A program made the position numbers and the translations under genes. Below, one piece after another: positions 44,461 to 52,301 of a stretch of DNA of 64,000 bases. The DNA is taken from the NCBI RefSeq assembly GCF_005887635.2, contig NZ_CP040818.1, forward strand, positions 1,456,501 through 1,520,500, given 5' to 3'. A model generated the notes under the pieces. The model did not search any database and had not been told where the DNA came from. It worked only from the letters and a program-made list of their open reading frames with translations. The stretch's first letter is position 1; every line of letters starts with the position of its first letter. Source of the DNA: Paroceanicella profunda. GTDB lineage: Bacteria; Pseudomonadota; Alphaproteobacteria; Rhodobacterales; Rhodobacteraceae.

Positions 44461-46127
44461 GCGAACCTCATTTCCCCGCGCTCGCGCACGGCAGATGCGC
44501 CCACCTCCGCCCGGCCCACCGCCATGATGGCGGCGACGGCGGGGTCGATCCGGCCCCAGCTCTTGCGCTTGTTGGGCTTGATGTTCTCCGCGGCGTCCTC
44601 GTCGCGGAAGACGTTGCCCACCCCCCAGGCGAGCGTGGGGTTGCCCCGGTGGTGAATGCGGCCCTGCACCACCAGCTTCTCGACCGCCTTCATCGGCGCC
44701 GACATGGAGGCGAAGCCCTGTCCGTGCTCGACCAGCGGCAGGCCGCGCTCCAGGATCCGCCGCCGCATGCTCGCCATGCCCCAGCGGTCATAGGCCAGCT
44801 CCTGCAGCCGGAAGTGCTCCTTTATCCAGGCGAGCCGCTCAAGGATCTTCTCCTCCTCGATCGCCCCGCCATCGTCATGCACCTCCAGCCAGCCGGCATC
44901 GCGCCAGGCGATGAAGTCCTTGTTCTCGCGCTGCGCCCGGGCGATGAACCCGTCCGCGCCCGCCGGCAGGAAGGTCCAGACATGCAGGCGGATCGCGCCC
45001 TCATGCGGAATGGCGAGGGCCAGCGCCGAGGTGTCGACCGTGGACGACAGGTCGAGCGCGGCCCAGGCCTTCATGCCGAAGCACGCCTCCAGCGCCCAGG
45101 GCATGTCGCCCCTGCGCCAGGTGTCGTCGGCGATCCAGGTCTGCATGCCCTCGGTCCAGAGGTTGAGGTGCAGGCGCCGGAAGTTGGGCATGCGCCCCGG
45201 GATCTCGACCGCCTCCGCATGAAGCCGCGCCAGCTCGCCGCGCGGCACCGACACGTCGAGGTTCGGGTTGCCCATCTCCCAGGTGGCGGGGGCGCCCGGG
45301 TCCGCGTCCGGCGGGGGCTCGGCGACATAGGCGAACAGGCTGTCGTCGCGCACCGAGCCGCGCAGCACCTTCTCCGCGTAGGTGCGCACCTCGCCGCAGT
45401 AGCTCAGGCGGCTGGCGCCGGCGGTGGTGATCATCCATTCGAGCGGCTGGGCGCGGGCGATCATCGAGTTGCGCACGATCTCGGCGAGCTCGCGGTCGGC
45501 CCAGCGGTGCAGCTCGTCCATGCTCACGAAGTGCGGGTTGATCCCGTCGGCCGACTGGCCGTCGCGCGAGAGCGCGGAGATGGTGCCGCCCGAAAGCGCG
45601 CAGGTGATCTCGTATTTCTGCGCGTCGAGCAGGGCCGCGAGCACCGGCGCGCCGGCGATCATCCGCTTGATCTCCTTGAACAGCAGCCCCGCCTGGTCGC
45701 GCGTGGTGGCCGCGCAGTAGACCTGCGGCGCCGCCTCGCCGTCGAGCGCCGTGCAGTAGATCGCCGGGATGCCGGTGTCGGTGGTCTTGCCGTTCTTCTT
45801 CGCCACCTGCGTGTAGCTCGAACGGAAGCGGCGCCGGCCGTCCGCGCGCTTCCAGCCGAACACCGAGCCGAAGCGGAACTGCTGCCAGGGCGAGAGCCGG
45901 ATCGGCTCGCCGGCCAGCGGCCCGGTGGTGTGCTTCACCATGCCGGCGAACTTCAGGATGCGCGAGGCGGCGGCACAATCGAAGCCGAGCCCGCGCTCAT
46001 GCCCGGTGTCGAGATCCGAGAGGTGCCGCTCGCAGGCGAGCCGCACCAGCTCGCCCGCCGCGACCGTCCCCGCCACCACGTCGCGCGCATAGAGCGCGGT
46101 CGGGTGCAGGCTCGCATCATCGCTCAT
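44457..46127 (-). CDS. Terminase large subunit
   Basis: 556-residue HK97/Terminase_1-type packaging motor. Walker A variant QVAKKNGKTT (residues 107-116), Walker B and catalytic Glu FVSMDELH (D204-E205), and C-terminal nuclease domain with AALDLSSTVDTSALA and YDRWGMASMRRRILE. It cuts concatemers and pumps DNA into proheads. Start overlaps the small subunit stop (ATGA at 46124-46127). Confidence 0.93.
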   Translation of the reverse strand: MSDDASLHPTALYARDVVAGTVAAGELVRLACERHLSDLDTGHERGLGFDCAAASRILKFAGMVKHTTGPLAGEPIRLSPWQQFRFGSVFGWKRADGRRRFRSSYTQVAKKNGKTTDTGIPAIYCTALDGEAAPQVYCAATTRDQAGLLFKEIKRMIAGAPVLAALLDAQKYEITCALSGGTISALSRDGQSADGINPHFVSMDELHRWADRELAEIVRNSMIARAQPLEWMITTAGASRLSYCGEVRTYAEKVLRGSVRDDSLFAYVAEPPPDADPGAPATWEMGNPNLDVSVPRGELARLHAEAVEIPGRMPNFRRLHLNLWTEGMQTWIADDTWRRGDMPWALEACFGMKAWAALDLSSTVDTSALALAIPHEGAIRLHVWTFLPAGADGFIARAQRENKDFIAWRDAGWLEVHDDGGAIEEEKILERLAWIKEHFRLQELAYDRWGMASMRRRILERGLPLVEHGQGFASMSAPMKAVEKLVVQGRIHHRGNPTLAWGVGNVFRDEDAAENIKPNKRKSWGRIDPAVAAIMAVGRAEVGASAVRERGEMRFA

Positions 46128-46558
46128 CCGTCGAGGGTTTCCTTCAGCATGGCGAGCAGGTCCTTCTGGCCGTCCGGGCCGAAGCGGGCCTCGTCGAGCG
46201 GGGTGAGGCCGAAGAGCGCGCCGATGCGCGTCATGTTGGCGATGGCGTCCTGCCGCTGGCCCCAGGCGGCGCGCTTCTTCTCCTGCAGGCCGTTGCGGGT
46301 CTCGGTGCGGAAGTAGTCGCCCATCGTGTGCAGGTCGTAGGTGAACTTGAGCACGTCCGAGAAGGCCTCGCACCAGACGCGGAACATCGGCCGGTAGGCG
46401 GGCTTGAGCCGGCCGCGCATCGCGAGATCCGGCGCGAGCTCGCGCCAGGTCGCCGCGGCATCCACCGACATGTCGTCGTAAGGCTCCGGCGCCGGGGCGC
46501 TCGCCGCGCCCTCGCGCAGCGGCACCACGTTCGGCGCCTCCGGTTTGCGTCCCTTCAT
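46124..46558 (-). CDS. Terminase small subunit, P27 family
   Basis: 144 residues starting MKGRKPEAPNVVPL, the hallmark N-terminus of P27-family small terminases. Helices with MFRVWCEAFSDVLKF and RQDAIANMTRIGALFGLTPL follow. It recognises the packaging site and recruits the large subunit. Confidence 0.88.
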   Translation of the reverse strand: MKGRKPEAPNVVPLREGAASAPAPEPYDDMSVDAAATWRELAPDLAMRGRLKPAYRPMFRVWCEAFSDVLKFTYDLHTMGDYFRTETRNGLQEKKRAAWGQRQDAIANMTRIGALFGLTPLDEARFGPDGQKDLLAMLKETLDG

Positions 46559-46673
46559 GGGCTCGATCCTCTCTCGACATGGGCTTTTTTCCCCAATTTC
46601 CCGCGAGCGAAAGGTCATCTGGGGACGGCGGCAGGCAGGGCCGAAGCGCAGAAAATCGACCACCCCCGGGGGC

Positions 46674-47063
46674 TCACCGGTGCGGGCCGGCGAACCCGAC
46701 CTCACGCGCGGTCTTGCGGGAATGGCAGGGCCGGCAGAGCCCCTGCCAGTTGCGCGGATCCCAGAACAGGGCGGCATCGCCGCGGTGCGGCGTCACGTGG
46801 TCGACCTCGGTCGCCGCCTGCACCAGCCCGAGCGACCGGCACTCCGCACAGAGCGGATGCGCGCCGAGGAACCCGAGCCGGGCCCGCTTCCACCGCGCCG
46901 TGCCGTACCACTCGCGCCCCACCATCCCGCGCCGCGCCTGGTCGACCCGGGCCTTGCGGTGCTGTTCGGTGGTCCTGTCGGTGCGGGTGTGCTCGGCGCA
47001 ACGGGCGCAGCCCTCGGCCGCCAGCGACTGGCACCCGGGCGCCCAGCAGATCTTGCGGAGCAT
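46674..47063 (-). CDS. HNH endonuclease (packaging-associated)
   Basis: 129 residues. Zinc Cys pairs CAECRSLG and CRPCHSRKT surround the HNH core EVDHVTPHRGD and NWQGLC. Additional Cys pairs at the N-terminus (CWAPGC, CARC). HNH proteins beside P27/HK97 terminases are known to be required for cos cleavage, so this is a packaging component. First gene of the late leftward operon. Confidence 0.9.
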   Translation of the reverse strand: MLRKICWAPGCQSLAAEGCARCAEHTRTDRTTEQHRKARVDQARRGMVGREWYGTARWKRARLGFLGAHPLCAECRSLGLVQAATEVDHVTPHRGDAALFWDPRNWQGLCRPCHSRKTAREVGFAGPHR

Positions 47064-47079
47064 GAGACCTCCCGAAAAC

Positions 47080-47112
47080 GCGAGCGCCCGGCGCGATCTC
47101 TCGCCCGGGCGC
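47080..47112 (-). terminator. Hairpin between the lipoprotein operon and HNH
   Basis: GCGCCCGG (47084-47091) and CCGGGCGC (47105-47112) make a perfect 8-bp GC stem with a 13-base loop, and on the minus strand it is followed by TCGCGTTTTC. It could stop transcription from the lipoprotein operon before the late genes, or be the start of the HNH leader. The T tract is imperfect. Confidence 0.45.
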
Positions 47113-47181
47113 AGGTTCTAGAAGTTATCGATCTGCTACTCTGAAGCCGGATTAAGCGTCAAGAGGGGGAAATCCGACGGC

Positions 47182-47598
47182 TCACACGTTGTGCGGCTGC
47201 AGGAACAACGACTGGGAAAGAGAGTCATAGAAACTCTCGAAGGCCAACGGGTCCGATATCTCCGTTTGGTTCGTCTGACCGGAGGCGCGCACGATAGTGA
47301 CGTTAGAGGCCTCTCTCACCGAGACGGTAAGGCGCGACAGGTCCCTACCATAGCGTGTCGCAGAAACTGTGCCCAGGACCGGGTCGACGCGATCAATGAC
47401 GTATTCGAGGTCCTGAAGTGTGGACACAACGGCCTGAAGAACGGCAGCGCGGTCAGTCGTCTCATACTCGCGAGTCGAGATGACGCGCTGCGCTGCCTGA
47501 CTGCGTGTCGACTGCAGGACCTGCTGCGTGCTGTTCATCTGGCAACCGGTGATCAGGAGTGCAGCACCGGCAAGAAACAGGGCATTGAAAGTGTTCAC
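47182..47598 (-). CDS. Lipoprotein 5 of the five-gene operon (shared LQDL domain)
   Basis: 138 residues. The signal ends at lipobox LITGC (Cys19). The mature part has the shared domain: YETTDRAAVLQAVVSTLQDL, then GTVSATRYG and a C-terminal FYDSLSQSLFLQP. The GTG at 47598 is preferred because AGGAG lies 7 bases upstream; a TTG at 47613 lacks one. Last gene of the operon. No known function. Confidence 0.78.
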   Translation of the reverse strand: MNTFNALFLAGAALLITGCQMNSTQQVLQSTRSQAAQRVISTREYETTDRAAVLQAVVSTLQDLEYVIDRVDPVLGTVSATRYGRDLSRLTVSVREASNVTIVRASGQTNQTEISDPLAFESFYDSLSQSLFLQPHNV

Positions 47599-47609
47599 AA
47601 TCGGTCTCC

Positions 47610-48065
47610 TCAAATCGAATGGGCGGTCAGAAAGGCAGACTGAGCAACACGCTCGAAAAATTGCTGGTACAGGGCCGGGTCCGTCAGGGTTTGCCCCGTC
47701 GACAGCATGGCGCCGGGACGGTTCACGACCCGCTGGAAGATCGCTCGCACGATCGTTCCACTGGCCTCGGGAAGGGCGCGTACGGACACCTGAACCCGCA
47801 GTTGCGCTCCCGCACGTTTCGAACCCACGATTACGCCGGTCTGGGTGCTGCTTTCATCGATGCCGAAGCCGAGATCCTGCAGGGCACCCAAGGCCGACTG
47901 CATCATCAGCTCCCGGTCATCAGTCTCAAACCGGCGCGACTGCTGCGATCGGGCAGAAACCGCGCTTGAGCTCGGGCTCAGTGATGCCAGTTGTTGCTCG
48001 GGCGTTGCGGCGCAACCGGCCATCAATGCTGCGAGACCGCACAGAAGGGAACGGCGCCCCAGCAT
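47610..48065 (-). CDS. Lipoprotein 4 of the operon (shared LQDLGF domain)
   Basis: 151 residues. Twin-basic-free signal MLGRRSLLCGLAALMAGC with lipobox Cys18, a short Ser/Ala linker, and the clearest copy of the shared domain: FETDDRELMMQSALGALQDL GF, TGVIVGSKRAG, TIVRAIFQRVVN and YQQFFERVAQSAFL. Start shares a base with the upstream stop (TGATG). Probably outer-membrane anchored, facing the periplasm or surface. Confidence 0.8.
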   Translation of the reverse strand: MLGRRSLLCGLAALMAGCAATPEQQLASLSPSSSAVSARSQQSRRFETDDRELMMQSALGALQDLGFGIDESSTQTGVIVGSKRAGAQLRVQVSVRALPEASGTIVRAIFQRVVNRPGAMLSTGQTLTDPALYQQFFERVAQSAFLTAHSI

Positions 48066-48481
48066 CAGAACGACGATTGGCGATAGCTGAAGTCGCTTAC
48101 CCTGCCGGTTGCGTCGTACTTGATGATCACGGTCAGAGTGCGCTGGGTCGTCGCCGACGCCGCAGCATTTGCTCCGACTCCCGCCAGAAACAGGGCGTTC
48201 ACGCCTCCCGAAGAACCGGAGTAGGCATTCTGCGTGGAGATCTTGTCGTAGATCCAGGTCTCGCCGCCGCCGGAATTGCTGGTGACGACGTTCGGCGAGC
48301 CAAGAACGGACGCAACGTCCGAACCCGTCATGCCGACGTGAATTTCACGCTGCACAACCCCGACGGTGAGCTTGTCGTCGGCGCTGTTCGCGGCGGCCAC
48401 ATCGCGGGCATGTTCACTCGCGGGCGTGCATGCGGCCAGGGCGGCGGTAGCGGTGATGCAGAGAAGGGCGAACCGGTACAT
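48065..48481 (-). CDS. Lipoprotein 3 of the operon, BamE/SmpA-OmlA-like
   Basis: 138 residues. Lipobox LAAC (Cys18) after MYRFALLCITATAA. The mature part has the SmpA/OmlA pattern, VQREIHVGMTGSDVASVLGS PNVV followed by GGGETWIYDK and a final strand LTVIIKYDATGRVSDFSYR, although a Gly/Ala-rich hydrophobic insert (NALFLAGVGANAAASATT) splits it. BamE-like folds bind outer-membrane assembly or transport partners. The ATG at 48481 has GGAG 5 bases upstream. Confidence 0.78.
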   Translation of the reverse strand: MYRFALLCITATAALAACTPASEHARDVAAANSADDKLTVGVVQREIHVGMTGSDVASVLGSPNVVTSNSGGGETWIYDKISTQNAYSGSSGGVNALFLAGVGANAAASATTQRTLTVIIKYDATGRVSDFSYRQSSF

Positions 48482-48483
48482 AG

Positions 48484-48996
48484 TCACTCCGTGGTGTTCA
48501 ATTTGGCCTGCGCTTCGCGCTCGGCCAATGTGTTGAGCTCGGCTACCGGTCTTGCGGCGTCGGGCGCTTCATCGGTCTGCGACAGGGTGGTCAGTGACCG
48601 CCCCATCGTGTCGCCGAGCGGGACGAAGAAGTCCCTCTGATAGAACTCCGGACTGTCGACCTGAGCTTCCTGGATCTGGGAAATGACGGATGCGTTTGCG
48701 CGCACCGCGCTCTCCTCGGCACCCCGGCTCTGCACGACAACGGCGAGACGAAGCGAGGATGAGCGCGTTCCGCTGATCACACCTGCCTCCGGTGCAACGC
48801 GCGTTATGCGGTAGCCCAGATCATGCATGGTCTCGATAACCGAGCGCATCGTGCTGTCGAAATCACCTGGCACGACGCGCGTCTGGATGGTGCGCAGCTC
48901 CACCGCGCTCTTCTTGCTCGGAACATACTGCAGGGCAGGCTGGGCGCACGCGGCTACGGCCAGAACCGCGACAATTCCATAAGCTCGCCAATGCAT
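48484..48996 (-). CDS. Lipoprotein 2 of the operon (diverged shared domain)
   Basis: 170 residues. Signal with lipobox VAAC (Cys17). Shared domain present but diverged: VVPGDFDSTMRSVIETMHDL GY, then AGVISGTRSS and FYQRDFFVPLGDTMGRSL. It has an extra ~35-residue polar tail (QTDEAPDAARPVAELNTLAE). Start shares a base with the upstream stop (TGATG); GGAG lies 7 bases before the ATG. Confidence 0.78.
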   Translation of the reverse strand: MHWRAYGIVAVLAVAACAQPALQYVPSKKSAVELRTIQTRVVPGDFDSTMRSVIETMHDLGYRITRVAPEAGVISGTRSSSLRLAVVVQSRGAEESAVRANASVISQIQEAQVDSPEFYQRDFFVPLGDTMGRSLTTLSQTDEAPDAARPVAELNTLAEREAQAKLNTTE

Positions 48997-49598
48997 CACT
49001 GTTCTCCCGTTGCCAGTCCGGCGCGGACCCTGTCGAAAAAGCCCGTCGAAAATTCCGGTGCAGTCAGATCTTCGGCCCGGGAAAGGCCGTTGTTGCGTGT
49101 CACGATCCGCTCAAAGGAAACGCGGAGCTGCATGTCGGAATCGCTTACGGGTCTGGATGTCACCGTCGCTCGAATCACCTGATCCTGATCCCAGGTGGCG
49201 TTGTAGGACGCTCCCAGCAACGCGAACGCCACGGCCAGCGCTATCTGTCCGGCCACCTCTCCGGTCTCGACCGCATCACGATCTTTGGAGCCGGCGAGCA
49301 CGCCGTAGGTCGCCACGCTCTCCTCAATCGTAAAGCCGAGATCCTGCAGAACCTGCGTGGTTTCAATGAGAAGCTGCCGCTCCGTCACATCGTGAAAGAC
49401 GGCCGTCTGGCGGTCGCGGATGGCAGCCGCGTCGGCTCTGGGAGCACCTACCAACAGAGCGGTTTTGTTTGCCCAATCGGGATCGGTACATCCGGACAGC
49501 GAAAGGGCTAATACAGCAATTGCAGCCGCGGGGACTGCCCTCTGGCGGGGCGCAATCGAGAGCGGCCTCACTGAGGCGAGCAAGGGGAAAAGGCGCAA
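48996..49598 (-). CDS. Lipoprotein 1 of the operon (shared domain with hydrophobic insert)
   Basis: About 200 residues; first gene. Lipobox LSLSGC after a long basic signal region. Shared domain: FHDVTERQLLIETTQVLQDL GF, then YGVLAGSKDRDA, then an extra hydrophobic stretch (AGQIALAVAFALLGASY) not seen in its paralogues, then VIRATV...RVSFERIVTRN and FSTGFFDRVRAGL. The TTG start at 49598 has TAGAGG 8 bases upstream; an in-frame GTG at 49571 gives a more normal signal peptide but no site. The start is therefore uncertain. Confidence 0.75.
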   Translation of the reverse strand: MRLFPLLASVRPLSIAPRQRAVPAAAIAVLALSLSGCTDPDWANKTALLVGAPRADAAAIRDRQTAVFHDVTERQLLIETTQVLQDLGFTIEESVATYGVLAGSKDRDAVETGEVAGQIALAVAFALLGASYNATWDQDQVIRATVTSRPVSDSDMQLRVSFERIVTRNNGLSRAEDLTAPEFSTGFFDRVRAGLATGEQ

Positions 49599-49632
49599 AT
49601 CACAAACCTCTAAACAAAGTGTTACCAAATAC

Positions 49633-49661
49633 CCTATCGAGCGAAAATAAGTTTCTGTCAA
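49633..49661 (-). promoter_or_regulatory. Sigma-70-like promoter of the lipoprotein operon
   Basis: On the minus strand a perfect -35 TTGACA (49661-49656) is followed after 17 bases by GATAGG (49638-49633). It lies 35 bases before the TTG start of the first lipoprotein gene, in an AT-rich patch. An operon-specific promoter would let the lipoproteins be made in the lysogen while the late genes are silent. Confidence 0.65.
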
Positions 49662-49791
49662 CCAGATCGCTGATTTGCCGGACAGATTCCGAAGGGTCGC
49701 AAGTAGAGGCACGAGGGTTCGGCGATGCCGAACAATTCTGAGGCACGCCATGTATTCAGCGGTGCTGATCGGGCTGGTGGTTTGGCGCCGC

Positions 49792-50517
49792 CTAACGAGC
49801 GTTTCCTCGAGCGACACCATTACTCCAGGTCGCCGCAACCGCGTCCAGACCTGCGAGAAGAGCGACATTCGCCTTTGCGCGAGCTTTGCCCCCGCTGACC
49901 CAGCCGTGCTGCTGAAGGACGGCACCCAAGCTGCAGCCCTCCATGCATACGAGATCGAGCAGAGCGCGTGGTGTGATGGGCAAGGGGCGCGCCATTCCAG
50001 ATTGCCCTGTGGCGAGGCTCTCACGTCTTTTGTCCAGATCCGCCACGGCTTTCGGGGCTCCTGGTCGAGCGACGTGTCGCAGTGGGGTGAGCCCCTCTAC
50101 TGCTTTGAGGGCAAGATAAGCCTGGTCCAGCTTCCTCCGGATCGCGATGCGCCGCAACGCCGCCCGCAGTTGCCGCACCTGCGGGCTCTCGGAGGTGCTG
50201 CCATTGCCCTCCCGCACCAGACTGTCCACCGAAGGCGAGGCTGACGCGAGCTCGCTCAGCGCGCCGTACAGCACCCCCACCTCCACCAGATGCGGCGGCA
50301 GGTTCATCGCCCGGAGCGGGCGCACCAGCGTCACGTGGCCGGCGAAGGTGATGCGCTCGCCGCTCTCCCATATCTCGATGGGCACCCACTCGCCGCGTGC
50401 GCCGCCGTCCTGGCGCCGGGTGCGGCGGGGGCTGATGCGCCGGGAGCGGGTGGTGGGGCCTCCCTCGAGGCCGGCGCGGATCTCCGCTGCGGTCTGCTTG
50501 CGTCTCGGTTTAGCCAT
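49792..50517 (-). CDS. Early phage protein, possible DNA-binding regulator
   Basis: 241 residues. A basic N-terminus (MAKPRRKQTAAEIRAGLEGG) is followed by a central SH3-like strand pattern, then a C-terminal helical block RALLDLVCMEGCSLGAVLQQ HGWVSGGKARAKANVALLAG. That block resembles the DUF6456-type helix-turn-helix of alphaproteobacterial regulators; the match is weak. It is the last gene of the early leftward operon, so a late regulator is possible. Confidence 0.55.
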   Translation of the reverse strand: MAKPRRKQTAAEIRAGLEGGPTTRSRRISPRRTRRQDGGARGEWVPIEIWESGERITFAGHVTLVRPLRAMNLPPHLVEVGVLYGALSELASASPSVDSLVREGNGSTSESPQVRQLRAALRRIAIRRKLDQAYLALKAVEGLTPLRHVARPGAPKAVADLDKRRESLATGQSGMARPLPITPRALLDLVCMEGCSLGAVLQQHGWVSGGKARAKANVALLAGLDAVAATWSNGVARGNAR

Positions 50518-51116
50518 CACAGGGCCTCCGCTTCGATCTCGCCGCGCACCAGTTGCGCGGCCATGCGTTCGCGTCGCTCCCAGGAGGCCCGGAAGGCGGC
50601 TTCGTCGGGGGTGAGCACCTGGCCGGCGGCGCGGCGCTCGGCGATCACCTGCAGGCGGCGGCGCTCCTCGGTGGCGGCCTCGCGGAGCTGGCCGAGGGCG
50701 TAGTCGCCCGCGGGCACGCCGGGGCGGCGCAGGAGGCAGGTGAGGAGCGGGCCGGCCCAGCCCTCGGCCACCGCCTGCCGGCCCACCGCGCAGCGCATGA
50801 AGCGCACCACCTTGCCGGAGAAGCCCGGCGGCGGCTGGCGCAGGGTGCGGGCGAGCTTGAGCACGCGCACCTCGCGCGGCCAGCGGTCGCCCGCCCGGCC
50901 CTCGCCCATCTCCAGCAGCGCCTCGGCCAGGGTGGCGAGCTCCCCGGCGTCGAGATAGGCGATGCGGGCGGCGATGCGCTCCAGCTCGGCCCGGTGCGCC
51001 TCCACCGTGCAGCCCGCCGGGCGCCGGAAGCCGGCCCGGGTGAGCCTGTCGATCACCAGCGCCCGCGCCGCGGCCCTGCCGGCCAGCCCTTCGGGCGTCT
51101 CGCTGTCGGGGGTCAT
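50517..51116 (-). CDS. Early phage protein, unknown
   Basis: 199 residues, helical, Arg/Ala/Leu-rich. MTPDSETPEGLAGRAAARAL opens; no motif identified. It follows the replication-like gene and iteron-like array, so a replication accessory role is possible. A perfect GAGGAGG site precedes the ATG at 51116; stop shares a base with the next start (TGATG). Confidence 0.6.
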   Translation of the reverse strand: MTPDSETPEGLAGRAAARALVIDRLTRAGFRRPAGCTVEAHRAELERIAARIAYLDAGELATLAEALLEMGEGRAGDRWPREVRVLKLARTLRQPPPGFSGKVVRFMRCAVGRQAVAEGWAGPLLTCLLRRPGVPAGDYALGQLREAATEERRRLQVIAERRAAGQVLTPDEAAFRASWERRERMAAQLVRGEIEAEAL

Positions 51117-51213
51117 CGGCTCCTCCTCTCTGCATGTCCTGAAAGTATCCACAGGGCGATGTGTTGCGGGGCTTTGGGGAAGGTTCTGTTCTGTTGTGTC
51201 CTGTCCTGTAGGT

Positions 51214-51282
51214 GCGAAACAGTTTCGCGAGTGTCTCGAACTGTCTCGCAACTGTTTCGCGAGTGTCTCGCGAGACAGTTTC
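51214..51282. repeat. Iteron-like array of ~11-bp units, candidate phage origin
   Basis: Read on the minus strand, six near-tandem units follow GARACWSTYGC: GAAACTGTCTC, GAGACACTCGC, GAAACAGTTGC, GAGACAGTTC, GAGACACTCGC, GAAACTGTTTC. They include a perfect 15-bp palindrome GCGAAACAGTTTCGC (51214-51228) and a 16-bp exact direct repeat (51223-51238 and 51255-51270). The period is about one helical turn. The array begins at the stop codon of the replication-like gene. Confidence 0.65.
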
Positions 51283-51916
51283 ATCGGACGGCCCCGGGCA
51301 TGCGCAGCGCGCCGACCACGTTGCGGAGCTGGCCACCGGCCTCCGAGCGCAGCGACACCTCGTCCATCGCGATGCGGACATTGGGGACGGTCCAGCGCAC
51401 CTCCGCCGCGCGGAGCGCCGCCTGCACCGCGATCACGAAGTCCTCGCGCTCGGTGAGCCCGGCATGGGCGCCGGCCTCGCGCATCTTGCGGCGCAGGCGG
51501 GAGATCAGCGAGCGGTCCGCGCCGTCCTTCCCCTCGCGCAGCTTGCGCTCCATGTGGCCGAGCGCGTCGAGCACGAACTCGGTCACGAAGGGGTTCTGCA
51601 GCCGCACGACGGTCTCGCCGCGGATGTCGCACAGGCAGGGGGCCCATTCGAACAGCGCGCCCTCGCGCACCGCCCGCCAGCCCGCGAGGTTCTGGCCGAG
51701 GCCGGCGAGGCGGGCGAGCTCCACGTCGTCGTCCGGCAGGGTGCCCGGCGGGTCCTGGTCGCAGGCCTCGGACCAGAGCAGGATGCCGTGGAAGCCCGCG
51801 GCGGGCTGCACATGGGCGACGAAGCGGGATTTCAGCACCCGGCGGAAGTGCCAGGGCACCCAGTTGCCGCGCAGCACGGTGCCGTGCGGCACCGGGTAGC
51901 TCGGCAGCTCATCCAT
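51281..51916 (-). CDS. Replication initiation-type protein (DUF1376-like)
   Basis: 211 residues. The first ~75 residues match the DUF1376 pattern of phage replisome organisers: PWHFRRVLKSRFVAHVQPAA then GILLWSEACDQDPPGTLPDD DVELARLAGL. The C-terminal half is helical and basic (LISRLRRKMREAGAHAGL). It probably binds the adjacent repeats to start replication. Its start overlaps the previous gene by eight bases. Confidence 0.65.
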   Translation of the reverse strand: MDELPSYPVPHGTVLRGNWVPWHFRRVLKSRFVAHVQPAAGFHGILLWSEACDQDPPGTLPDDDVELARLAGLGQNLAGWRAVREGALFEWAPCLCDIRGETVVRLQNPFVTEFVLDALGHMERKLREGKDGADRSLISRLRRKMREAGAHAGLTEREDFVIAVQAALRAAEVRWTVPNVRIAMDEVSLRSEAGGQLRNVVGALRMPGAVR

Positions 51917-52301
51917 CGGCCTGTTCCAGCTCGGCCCGCAGCGCGTCCACGCGCTCGGGGCTGAGGCCGGTGAGCCGGGCCACCGTGCCGGGCAGCGCGC
52001 CGCGGCGCAGCTCGAAGAGCGCCTTGCGCACCGCCACGTCGCGCGGGGCGAGGGGCTCGGCGTGCGGCCTTGCCCGGGGAGAGCGCCGGAAGAGCGCGCG
52101 CAGCCCCGCCTCACGCGGGCCGACGCGGCGCAGGTCGCGCACGCGCACGCCGGAGGCGCAGAGCCAGGACTCGAGGCGCTTTGCGTCGCTCGGATCCGCG
52201 CTCGCCTTCGCGACGGAGGCGCCGGCGGCGATGCCGAGGATCGGGGCGCGGAACACGTCGAACGAGCGGGTGCGCCGGCGGCGCGTGTCGCGGGCCTCCA
52301 T
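51909..52301 (-). CDS. Early phage protein, unknown
   Basis: 130 residues, strongly basic. MEARDTRRRRTRSFDVFRAP followed by a small helical C-terminus with LPGTVARLTGLSPERVDALR that looks like a helix-turn-helix. The ATG at 52301 shares a base with the upstream stop. Part of the early leftward operon. Confidence 0.55.
   Translation of the reverse strand: MEARDTRRRRTRSFDVFRAPILGIAAGASVAKASADPSDAKRLESWLCASGVRVRDLRRVGPREAGLRALFRRSPRARPHAEPLAPRDVAVRKALFELRRGALPGTVARLTGLSPERVDALRAELEQADG

Noticed and set aside
22167..47063. Gene transfer agent instead of a prophage
   Set aside because: The tail chaperone and baseplate order are GTA-like, but integrase, att repeats, a lysogeny switch, HNH, replication genes and a lysis module are present, which GTAs lack.
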